A stretch of DNA of 7,426 bases from Pseudomonadota bacterium (GCA_023409795.1 JAEYQX010000020.1:1-7426), one strand, 5' to 3'; numbered from the stretch's first letter, positions 1 through 5,937 are shown. The notes: generated by a model from the sequence alone, not told the origin. A program made the numbers and translations.

Positions 1-351
1 GCTGGACGGGTAAAGGACCCCGCCCGCGCCACAGCTGCCGTCCAGGTCCGCCAGGTGGTCGCGGGTGCGGACATAGCGGTTGCGATACTCGGCCTTGCCG
101 TTCTCAAAGTAGATGGCGTGGACCATGCCGTCGCCGTCGAACCAGTGGTGCAGGCCCTCGGGGGCCTTCGCCGGGTTCGGGCCGTTGCGATAGAAGCAGC
201 CGTAAAGGTCCCGGGGGATCTCGCCGATGACGGTCAGGGCCAGGGCGGTCGTCTCGCGCGCAACCGGCTCATAGGCCCCCTGCAGGTAGGGATTGAGCCG
301 GTTCAGATCCGTCAGGATCCCGGTCTCGATACGGTGTGCGCCGTCCGCCAT
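1..351 (-). CDS. Carotenoid cleavage oxygenase (RPE65 / lignostilbene dioxygenase family), N-terminal part
   Basis: The 117 codons visible here are the start of a carotenoid-oxygenase-family protein; the rest lies beyond the left edge. Family members are non-haem Fe(II) dioxygenases that split a C=C bond in carotenoids, apocarotenoids or stilbenes such as lignin-derived lignostilbene. Seen directly: residues 20-30 read NPYLQGAYEPV, then 'GEIPRDLYGCFYRNGPNP' (43-60), 'HWFDGDGMVH' (69-78) and 'YRNRYVRT' (89-96). These are the N-terminal hallmarks of the family. The four iron-binding histidines lie further on and cannot be checked. The start is the ATG at 351-349, with AGGGAG (361-366 on the plus strand) nine bases upstream. 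There is no signal peptide, so it is probably cytosolic. It follows the SDR gene by 92 bases on the same strand and may be third in that operon, or have its own control, because the gap contains strong dyads. Carotenoid versus stilbene substrate cannot be decided from this part. Confidence 0.9.
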   Translation of the reverse strand, partial: MADGAHRIETGILTDLNRLNPYLQGAYEPVARETTALALTVIGEIPRDLYGCFYRNGPNPAKAPEGLHHWFDGDGMVHAIYFENGKAEYRNRYVRTRDHLADLDGSCGAGGVLYPSS

Positions 352-360
352 CGGTCTGTT

Positions 361-366
361 CTCCCT
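361..366 (-). promoter_or_regulatory. Ribosome binding site of the carotenoid-oxygenase gene
   Basis: On the minus strand AGGGAG stands nine bases before the ATG at 351. It supports that start. It lies eight bases downstream of the 9-bp hairpin at 375-398. Confidence 0.6.
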
Positions 367-374
367 GGAGGTGG

Positions 375-398
375 TGGGCGCAGTACGTGCTGCGCCCA
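375..398 (-). promoter_or_regulatory. Perfect 9-bp inverted repeat (leader hairpin or operator)
   Basis: TGGGCGCAG (375-383) and CTGCGCCCA (390-398) are exact reverse complements around a six-base loop. In RNA from the minus strand this forms a GC-rich stem between the SDR stop and the Shine-Dalgarno of the oxygenase gene. No U-tract follows it on either strand, so it is not a standard intrinsic terminator. It could be a DNA operator, an mRNA-stabilising or processing stem, or a translational control element. The symmetry is certain; the role is inference. Confidence 0.55.
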
Positions 399-422
399 TC
401 CTTTCATAAGCAAACCATGGCC

Positions 423-440
423 GCGTTAGTCGCTTAACGC
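423..440. promoter_or_regulatory. Inverted repeat GCGTTA-N6-TAACGC, possible operator
   Basis: GCGTTA (423-428) and TAACGC (435-440) are perfect 6-bp half sites separated by six bases, ending three bases before the SDR stop codon. The size and spacing suit a dimeric repressor site, but no regulator is known here. It overlaps the 14-base word at 430-443 that recurs, less one base, in the divergent promoter region at 2345-2357. Confidence 0.35.
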
Positions 441-443
441 AAG

Positions 444-1331
444 TTAGTTTCGCTGGCGCGTCGTCATCAGCTGCTCAAAGGCCACCTGGCCATCGGCAAA
501 GGTCTGCCAGTCGCCCATGTCCATCAGCTGATCCTGCTGGCGAGCCAGGTCCTCGGGGCCATAGTCGAGGCCGAGCGACAGGCCCCGGCCCTCGATGCGA
601 ATGGCCGGGCGCACCACGCCTGCGCCCGCCACCAGGGTCTGGCCGTTCAGCGGGCAGTCGGGCGACATCAGCCAGGACACGGCCGGGGCCACCTGCTCGG
701 GCTGCATCTGGGCGGCGGTCTGGGGATCCAGGTACTCGGCCGTCATGCCGGTCGCGGCATAGGGGGCGATGGCGTTGCAGTGGACGCCGCGCGGGCCGCC
801 TTCTAGGGCTATCACCCGCATCAGGCCGATCAGCGCCGCCTTGGACGCCGAATAGGCCGCCATGCCGTGAACGCCGTGCAGGCCCGCTGCCGAGGTCGAC
901 ATCAGGATCCGTCCCGAGCCCTGGTCACGCAGGTGGCGATAGACGGGAAGGGTCGGGGTCAGGCTGCCAAAGAAGTTGACCTCGAAATTGGCCCGGAACT
1001 CATCGGTGGTCTGCTTGTGCAGGGTCCGGGCCTCGGGCGCGCCGGCATTGTTCAGCAGGCCATCGACCCGGCCGAAGGCGTCCAGTCCCGCCTGCAGCAG
1101 GCGCTCGCCCGAGTCGGCCTCCTCGACCGCCAGGGCCGCCGCGACCGCCTTTCCGCCCAGGGCCTCGATCTCGGCCACGACCGCCTCGGCAGAGCCGGGG
1201 GCATCGGCGGCGCGGGGCCGGGTGTTGATCACCAGGTGCGCCCCCCGACGCGCCAGGTCCAGGGCATAGGCGCGGCCCAGCCCCCGTCCGGCCCCGGTGA
1301 CGATGATGACCTGTCCTTCAAGCGAACTCAT
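444..1331 (-). CDS. SDR-family NAD(P)-dependent oxidoreductase (MFE-2 hydroxyacyl dehydrogenase-like)
   Basis: A 295-residue classical short-chain dehydrogenase with a Rossmann fold. Seen: cofactor motif TGAGRGLG (12-19) continuing GRAYAL, NNAG (94-97), active-site region with Ser145/Ser147, and YSASK giving Tyr160 and Lys164. The 'GRGLGRAYAL' start and the roughly 55-residue tail after the Rossmann core (from about 240) resemble the (3R)-hydroxyacyl-CoA dehydrogenase part of peroxisomal multifunctional enzyme 2, so the substrate may be an acyl-CoA or a cyclic terpenoid/steroid alcohol; this is inference. After beta-strand 2 the sequence is INTRPR rather than the ND seen in many MFE-2-type enzymes, which may alter NAD/NADP preference. 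The ATG at 1331 lies three bases after the stop of the membrane-protein gene, with GAAAGG about ten bases upstream inside that gene, so the two are probably translationally coupled. Expected to be cytosolic. SDR assignment is firm; the substrate is unknown. Confidence 0.93.
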   Translation of the reverse strand: MSSLEGQVIIVTGAGRGLGRAYALDLARRGAHLVINTRPRAADAPGSAEAVVAEIEALGGKAVAAALAVEEADSGERLLQAGLDAFGRVDGLLNNAGAPEARTLHKQTTDEFRANFEVNFFGSLTPTLPVYRHLRDQGSGRILMSTSAAGLHGVHGMAAYSASKAALIGLMRVIALEGGPRGVHCNAIAPYAATGMTAEYLDPQTAAQMQPEQVAPAVSWLMSPDCPLNGQTLVAGAGVVRPAIRIEGRGLSLGLDYGPEDLARQQDQLMDMGDWQTFADGQVAFEQLMTTRQRN

Positions 1332-1334
1332 GAC

Positions 1335-2297
1335 TCAGGCGCCTTTCTTGCGCGGGCGGGGAAAGGGAAACAGGCGCGGCGTGCGCGCGCAGTAGGCGGC
1401 CCATGCCTCAGGGCGGGTGCGGGCCATGTGGGCTTCCTTGAACGGGGCGGCCGAGACGAAGCCCATGAAGAAGCCATTGAACAGCGGGGCCCAGATCATC
1501 ACCCAGCCGAATGGATGGGCCAGGGCAAAGACCCACCAGCTGAGCCACATCAGCATCTCGCCCAGGTAGTTGGGATGGCGCACGATGGACCAGACGCCGG
1601 TGTCCAGCAGGCCGCCGCGATTGGCCGGATTGCGCTTGAAGGCCGCCAGCTGGTGATCGGCCGCCACCTGCAGGCCAAAGCCGGTCAGCCAGACCGGGAC
1701 CGCCGGGATCAGCAGATAGGTCGGGCGCGGCTCGGGCGCGCTCAGGACAAAGGCGATGGGCGTGCTCCACAGCCAGATGATGACGGCCTGCATCAGGTGC
1801 ACCTGGAAGGCGCTCCACCAGATCCAGGTGCGGCCAAAGCTCTTGCGCCAGTGAGCATAGGGCTGGCGCTCGGCGCGGATGTTGTCGCGAAAGACGTGCA
1901 GGCCCAGGCGCAGGGCCCAGATCAGCAGGCAGGCGAAGAAGACGCCCGTATAAAGGTCAAGCGGCCTGCCTACGATGGCAAGGGCGACCGCCGCCGCCCC
2001 CACCGGCGTCGCGGCATAAGCTACGTCCATCATGCCATGGTTCTTCAGCGCCGTGCCCGCGACCCAGCCCAGGGTCACGACGGCCAGGCCGCCCAGGCCA
2101 CTGGCAATCCAGATTTTCAGTCCCTCGACCAGTTCGGACTGCGGTAGCAGGAAGATCGCGACAAAGGGGACCAGCGGCACATAGGCCAGCTTGTAATGCC
2201 ATGATTTCCCTTTGGTATTTCTTGGCATCAGCACCAGCCACAAGGTGGCTATGGCCGCCCAGGCGATGGCCGCGCCCAGCCATATGTCAAGCTTCAT
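1335..2297 (-). CDS. DUF1295 / steroid 5-alpha-reductase-like integral membrane protein
   Basis: A 320-residue membrane protein of the DUF1295 family, whose fold is shared with steroid 5-alpha reductases and isoprenylcysteine methyltransferases. Seen: hydrophobic segments near 7-24, 37-52, 61-82, 96-110, 117-134, 165-187, 193-212 and 245-282. Family motifs are YAHWRKSFGRTWIWW (147-161), AADHQLAAFKRNPANRGG (212-229), TGVWSIVRHPNYLGEM (233-248) and the end AYCARTPRLFPFP (301-313). The RHPNYxGE box is the hallmark of this fold. Characterised relatives reduce a C=C bond with NADPH or transfer a methyl group, so either activity is possible. The start is the ATG at 2297 with AGGGAG nine bases before it. 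A longer in-frame reading to 2447 would cross the divergent promoter and overlap the receptor start, and has no ribosome site. It is first in an operon with the SDR (three-base gap) and divergent from the TonB receptor. Confidence 0.88.
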   Translation of the reverse strand: MKLDIWLGAAIAWAAIATLWLVLMPRNTKGKSWHYKLAYVPLVPFVAIFLLPQSELVEGLKIWIASGLGGLAVVTLGWVAGTALKNHGMMDVAYAATPVGAAAVALAIVGRPLDLYTGVFFACLLIWALRLGLHVFRDNIRAERQPYAHWRKSFGRTWIWWSAFQVHLMQAVIIWLWSTPIAFVLSAPEPRPTYLLIPAVPVWLTGFGLQVAADHQLAAFKRNPANRGGLLDTGVWSIVRHPNYLGEMLMWLSWWVFALAHPFGWVMIWAPLFNGFFMGFVSAAPFKEAHMARTRPEAWAAYCARTPRLFPFPRPRKKGA

Positions 2298-2306
2298 GTC
2301 CCCATT

Positions 2307-2312
2307 CTCCCT
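2307..2312 (-). promoter_or_regulatory. Ribosome binding site deciding the DUF1295 start
   Basis: On the minus strand AGGGAG stands nine bases before the ATG at 2297. It is the reason for preferring this start over the in-frame ATG at 2447. Confidence 0.6.
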
Positions 2313-2403
2313 ATCACTTGCATAAAAAGACTTGCAAACTCGGTTCGCTAGCGCAAGCTTCTTTGCGACCGAGGAGCATCCGATCAACGGAGCCGGGGAG
2401 GTC

Positions 2404-2409
2404 AGGGAG
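2404..2409 (+). promoter_or_regulatory. Ribosome binding site of the TonB-dependent receptor
   Basis: AGGGAG lies six bases before the ATG at 2416, which begins a canonical signal peptide (MKKTAW...). This fixes the start at 2416 rather than at an in-frame ATG at 2332, which would bury the signal peptide. Confidence 0.6.
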
Positions 2410-2415
2410 CGAAAC

Positions 2416-4617
2416 ATGAAGAAGACCGCGTGGAGCGTGTCCGCCACAGCCCTGCTGTTGGCATCGGGAATGGTTGCACCAGCCGTGGCTCAGACGGCGC
2501 AGGAAGAGAGCGCCGTCAGCCTTGGCGACGTCGTGGTGACGGCCCAGAGGCGTGAACAGAGTCTGCAGGACGTGCCGATCGCGGTGACGGCCTTCAACTC
2601 CGAAGCCCTGGAGCGCACCAGCGCCACGGGCATCCAGGACGTGGCGGGCAAGGCACCCGGCGTCACCCTGACCCAGTTCAACATCGGCGAGCCCCAGATC
2701 TTCATCCGCGGCGTGGGCACCACCAGTGACTCGGCCGCGTCCGATCCCTCCATCGGCGTCTCGATCGACGAGGTCTCGATTGGCCGCTCGGGCGGCTCGT
2801 CCCTGGCCTTCCTGGACATCGAGCGGGTCGAGATCCTGCGCGGTCCGCAAGGCACGCTTTATGGCCGCAACGCCTCGGGCGGGGCGATGAACGTCTATAC
2901 CAAGCGCCCGCGCATGAATAACTCGGGCTCCGTCACCGTGCGCGGCGGCAGCTTCAACGAGATCGGCGTCGAGGGCATCGGCAACCTGCAGCTTGGCGAC
3001 AACTCCGCCGGGCGCCTGGCCGTGCGCTACAACAGCAACGACGGCTATGCCGAGAACGTCGACACCGGCGGCAGCCTGGAAGGCGGCGAGCAACTGGGGC
3101 TGCGCGCCCAGTTCCTGCATGGCCAGGGCGACTGGACCTTCCTGGGCACCTTCGACATGGCCAGGGACCGGATGCAGGGCCACGCCCGTATCCCGGTCAC
3201 GGCCTCGGGCACCGCGCCGGTCTTTGTCAGCATCATCGACAATATCCGCGAGGGCATGAACCTGCGCGAATCCTATTCGTCGGCGGACAACTACCAGAAC
3301 CGCGACAACTGGGGCCTGACGGGGCGGATCGAGTATGACGGCCTTGACCGCTTCGACTTCGTGTCCCTGACCTCCTATCGTGACAACGACTACAGCTGGC
3401 GCGACAACCTGGGCGGCATTCCCTTCCCCGACTTCCCGCTGTCGGTCGACAACAGCGCAGCCGAAATCGCCGACCAGTTCAGCCAGGAATTCCGTCTGAC
3501 GTCCAAGGCCGGCTCAAGCGTGGACTGGGTCGCGGGGGTCTATTTCTTCAAGGAAAACGTCGACCGCTCCGAGCGCTATGTGGTCCAGACGGCCCTGCCG
3601 ATCGCCCCGCCCAACTTCGGCGGCGACACCACCTTCGACCAGTATGCGGTCAACACCAGCTACGCCATCTTTGGCCAGGCCACCGTGCCCTTCGCTGAGA
3701 TCTGGGAGCTGACGCTGGGCGCGCGCTGGACCAAGGATGAGCGCGAAATCCACCAGATCGCCGTCGACAACGACAATGGCGTGGGCCTGCCGGTCGGCAT
3801 CCCGCTGGGCCCGACGGGCTCGCCCTATGACGTCAAGGCCTCGACCTCGTTCGATGAGCCGACCTGGAAGCTGGCGCTGGCGGTCGAGCCGATCGACAAC
3901 GTCCGCATCTATGGCTCCTATGACCGGGGCTACAAGGCCGGGTCCTATTCGTCCGGGGCCCAGACGGGCGTCCAGGCCCAGACCCCGCTGCTGTCGGAAC
4001 TGCTCGACAACTATGAGCTGGGCATCAAGTCGACCCTGGCCAATGGCCGCCTGCGCCTGAACGCGGCGACCTTCTTCCTCGATTACAAGGACCTGCAGGT
4101 CTATGAGCTGGCCGGCCTGAACCTGGTCACCTCCAATGCCGCGGCCGAGGTCAAGGGCTTCGAGATCGAGACGGCTTTTGCGGTGAGCCACAACATCACC
4201 ATCGGCGGCTCCTACACGGCGCTGGATGCCAAGTTCACCTCGGACGCCACCTCGTCGACGGGCACCCTGGCCTATAATGGCCATGTCCTGCCCCGTTCAC
4301 CCGAGAACCAGTATACCGTCTATGTCGACGGCGGCTGGGATGCCTTTGGCGGCACGATCAATGCCCGCGCCGACTGGCAGTGGACCAACGAGTTCTACTT
4401 TGACCCGTCCAACGCGCCCGAGGTCCTGGTGCCGGAATACGGCCTGCTCAGCGCCTACCTGGGCTGGGAATCCAACGACGGCCTCAAGGTCGCCGTCTAC
4501 GGCAAGAACCTGACGGACGAGGAATATCGTCACCACGTCATCAAGAATGCCGGCATCGGCTTCAGCGTCTTCGGGGCCCCGCGCTCCTTCGGCATCTCGC
4601 TGACCCAGAGCTTCTAA
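2416..4617 (+). CDS. TonB-dependent outer-membrane receptor
   Basis: A 733-residue outer-membrane receptor that uses TonB/ExbBD energy to import a ligand into the periplasm. Seen: signal peptide 1-25 (KK, then hydrophobic ATALLLASGMVAPAVA, cleavage likely before Gln26); a TonB-box-like DVVVTAQ (38-44); plug domain about 47-160 with QDVPIAVTAF (51-60), IFIRGVGT (95-102), DIERVEILRGPQGTLYGRNA (134-153) and GGAMNVYTKRP (155-165). A 22-strand-type barrel follows, with strand signatures such as LTLGARWTKDER (432-443), NVRIYGSYDRGYKAGSY (495-511) and VAVYGKNLTDEEYR (692-705). The C-terminus is Phe, as outer-membrane insertion by BAM requires. The length is usual. This subclass is greatly expanded in Caulobacterales and sphingomonads and serves sugars, aromatics and terpenoids as well as siderophores, so the ligand is not given by sequence. 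Divergence from the DUF1295/SDR/carotenoid-oxygenase genes suggests a hydrophobic substrate. Confidence 0.95.
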   Translation: MKKTAWSVSATALLLASGMVAPAVAQTAQEESAVSLGDVVVTAQRREQSLQDVPIAVTAFNSEALERTSATGIQDVAGKAPGVTLTQFNIGEPQIFIRGVGTTSDSAASDPSIGVSIDEVSIGRSGGSSLAFLDIERVEILRGPQGTLYGRNASGGAMNVYTKRPRMNNSGSVTVRGGSFNEIGVEGIGNLQLGDNSAGRLAVRYNSNDGYAENVDTGGSLEGGEQLGLRAQFLHGQGDWTFLGTFDMARDRMQGHARIPVTASGTAPVFVSIIDNIREGMNLRESYSSADNYQNRDNWGLTGRIEYDGLDRFDFVSLTSYRDNDYSWRDNLGGIPFPDFPLSVDNSAAEIADQFSQEFRLTSKAGSSVDWVAGVYFFKENVDRSERYVVQTALPIAPPNFGGDTTFDQYAVNTSYAIFGQATVPFAEIWELTLGARWTKDEREIHQIAVDNDNGVGLPVGIPLGPTGSPYDVKASTSFDEPTWKLALAVEPIDNVRIYGSYDRGYKAGSYSSGAQTGVQAQTPLLSELLDNYELGIKSTLANGRLRLNAATFFLDYKDLQVYELAGLNLVTSNAAAEVKGFEIETAFAVSHNITIGGSYTALDAKFTSDATSSTGTLAYNGHVLPRSPENQYTVYVDGGWDAFGGTINARADWQWTNEFYFDPSNAPEVLVPEYGLLSAYLGWESNDGLKVAVYGKNLTDEEYRHHVIKNAGIGFSVFGAPRSFGISLTQSF

Positions 4618-4640
4618 GGCTCCATCTCTCCGATGAAACT

Positions 4641-4675
4641 GGCCCGCCGGACGCTCGATCCGGCGGGCCTTTTCT
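4641..4675 (+). terminator. Intrinsic terminator of the TonB receptor gene
   Basis: GGCCCGCCGGA (4641-4651) and TCCGGCGGGCC (4659-4669) form a perfect 11-bp stem with a seven-base loop, followed by TTTTCTTT. It begins 23 bases after the receptor stop. It is a textbook Rho-independent terminator on the plus strand. Confidence 0.92.
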
Positions 4676-4723
4676 TTGCTTGTCTTCACGTCAGGTGTTG
4701 GTCGGAATCCGCCTCACCCCCAC

Positions 4724-4868
4724 ACCGTCATCCTCCGGCTTGACCGGAGGACCCAGCGGCGCGCGAGAGCGCGAAACGGACCGGCAGCACCTTGGGCCTA
4801 CAGATCACCTTCGGTGCCGCTGGGTCCCCCGATCTACGCCGCTGCGCGGCTTGTCGGAGGATGACGGT
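4724..4868. repeat. Nested palindromic intergenic element (REP/MITE-like), about 145 bp
   Basis: The outer arms ACCGTCATCCTCCG (4724-4737) and CGGAGGATGACGGT (4855-4868) are a perfect 14-bp inverted repeat. Inside them GGACCCAGCGGC (4749-4760) pairs perfectly with GCCGCTGGGTCC (4816-4827). Local hairpins are TCCTCCGG/CCGGAGGA (4731-4751, five-base loop), CGCGC/GCGCG (4760-4773, GAGA loop) and GCCGC/GCGGC (4838-4850). Such fold-back elements are typically dispersed in many intergenic copies in alphaproteobacterial genomes; that this one is multicopy is inference. It lies between two converging genes. It has no U-tract, though it might still block or slow transcription leaving the HxlR gene. 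Short open readings through it are translations of the repeat, not genes. Confidence 0.75.
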
Positions 4869-4890
4869 ATCAGTGAGCGCAAGAGTTTCT

Positions 4891-5844
4891 TCAGGGGGCG
4901 ACGGCGGACGCGGACTGGGGCTCGACTTCCCAGCGGATCTGGCGCGGGTCCATGGCCAGGCCCGTATTCAGGTCGCAGACGACCGGGATAAAGGCTTCGT
5001 CCGTGCGGCGGTCCACCAGGGTCAGCGGGGCCTCGTCCGGCGCGACCAGCCAGCGACAGGCCCAGCCGTGCATGGCCAGGAAGATCGGATACATGGCCCG
5101 CCCGGCCTCGGTCAGGCGATACTCATAGCGGAGCGGGGCGGTCTGGTAGGGCCGCTTTTCCAGCACCCCCTGCAGCACCAGGCGGCTGAGGCGATCGGCC
5201 AGGATATTGGTCGCCACGCCCAGGGCGGCGTGGATCTCGTCAAAGCGACGAAGCCGGAAATAGGTGGCCGCCAGCACCGCCCAGCTCCAGTAGTCGCCCA
5301 TGATCTCGGTCGAGCGGTCGATGATGGGGCGGTCCGTCTCGATCGGGGCAGACCGGCGCCGCCGCGAGGTCGGTGGGTCGATGATCTCAAGCCCCGGGCC
5401 TGCCCGCCAGGTCACCTGGTCGGCAGTGATTTCCACGCCATGGGGGCGCGTCAGGACGCCCGGCCTGATCCTCTGGCCCGAGTGCCGGTCAAAGAAGGCG
5501 ATGGCATAGCGCTCCTGCAGCGGGGATCGGGCCCAGACCTTCTCCCACTGGCCCTGCATCACCGCCACGCCGAACAAATCGAGGCCCATCTCGGTCAGGC
5601 GGTATTCGGTGCGGCGGCCGCCGTCGATCTGGCACAACTGCAGCAGGCCGGCCGCGACCATCTTTTGCAGGCGGTCGGTCAGGACACTGCGCGGCGTGCC
5701 CAGGCGCTCGCGCCAGACCCCGAAACGGCGCACCCCGTAAAAGGCCTCGCGCATGATCAGCTGGGTCCAGGCGTCGCCGGTGATGGCAAAGGCGCGGGCC
5801 ACGGGATTACCCATGATCAGCAGGCGGATATCGGGTTCGCTCAA
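4891..5844 (-). CDS. Tandem-domain HxlR-family transcriptional regulator
   Basis: A 317-residue protein made of two HxlR winged-helix units. Unit 1 (about 12-151): NPVARAFAITGDAWTQLIMR, GVRRFGVWRERLGTPRSVLTDRL, then EYRLTEMGLDLF. Unit 2 (about 176-308): TEIMGDYWSWAVLAATYF, LRRFDEIHAALGVATNILADRL, then EYRLTEAGRAMYPIF. Each helix-turn-helix unit is followed by a similar tail (FFDRHSGQRIRPGV at 117-130 and LVDRRTDEAFIPVV at 276-289), so the duplication covers a whole ancestral protein. A basic linker, SRRRRS (160-165), joins them. HxlR proteins are usually 100-150-residue dimers; one chain here could act as a built-in dimer. The first codon is TTG (5844), with GAGG eight bases upstream. The in-frame ATG at 5814 (residue 11) is an alternative that keeps the whole domain but lacks a ribosome site. 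Family is sure; target genes are unknown. Confidence 0.9.
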   Translation of the reverse strand: MSEPDIRLLIMGNPVARAFAITGDAWTQLIMREAFYGVRRFGVWRERLGTPRSVLTDRLQKMVAAGLLQLCQIDGGRRTEYRLTEMGLDLFGVAVMQGQWEKVWARSPLQERYAIAFFDRHSGQRIRPGVLTRPHGVEITADQVTWRAGPGLEIIDPPTSRRRRSAPIETDRPIIDRSTEIMGDYWSWAVLAATYFRLRRFDEIHAALGVATNILADRLSRLVLQGVLEKRPYQTAPLRYEYRLTEAGRAMYPIFLAMHGWACRWLVAPDEAPLTLVDRRTDEAFIPVVCDLNTGLAMDPRQIRWEVEPQSASAVAP

Positions 5845-5937
5845 ACCTGGGGCCTCGATAACTGGGGGAGTCAGTCTCCTGCCGCGAGCTTAGAGCAGGC
5901 CGTCCCCCGCGACCAGAAGTGGCTGTGGCCCGGCACG

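Larger units (their letters stand above)
2298..2415. promoter_or_regulatory. Divergent promoter region between DUF1295 gene and TonB receptor
   Basis: These 118 bases separate two divergent starts and should hold both promoters. Seen: TTGCA (2318-2322) and TGCAA (2333-2337) form an inverted repeat around an A-rich ten-base spacer. ACTTGCA also occurs twice as a direct repeat at 2316 and 2330. CGCTAGCG (2346-2353) is a perfect palindrome, and TCGCTAGCGCAAG (2345-2357) recurs with one extra base and one change at 430-443. I could not place convincing -35/-10 hexamers with normal spacing on either strand. Confidence 0.5.

Noticed and set aside
867..2147. A 426-codon plus-strand open reading frame opposite the SDR and DUF1295 genes.
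   Set aside because: It spans two well-supported genes and their junction in antisense, has low-complexity Arg/Gly/Gln/Ala-rich composition and no recognisable domain. Long antisense frames are common in GC-rich genomes.
2332..2415. A 28-residue N-terminal extension of the TonB receptor.
   Set aside because: The signal peptide must be at the N-terminus. It starts at 2416 behind a clear AGGGAG.
2298..2447. A 50-residue N-terminal extension of the DUF1295 protein starting at an ATG at 2447.
   Set aside because: It would run through the divergent promoter and overlap the receptor start codon. The ATG at 2297 has a good ribosome site and a membrane-segment start.
2314..3183. Minus-strand frames opposite the TonB receptor (also 3514-4284).
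   Set aside because: They are His/Asp/Gly/Ala-rich shadow translations with no domain. The receptor on the other strand is unmistakable from signal peptide to terminal Phe.
4676..4991. Small plus-strand frames of 62 and 103 codons in the convergent gap.
   Set aside because: They are translations of the palindromic repeat itself (for example VILRLDRRTQRR), with no ribosome site.
5845..5937. A possible HxlR promoter upstream of the TTG on the minus strand (CTGGTC, 16 bases, then TCTAAG).
   Set aside because: A promoter is expected here because a terminator lies just upstream, but these hexamers match alphaproteobacterial consensus too poorly to annotate.
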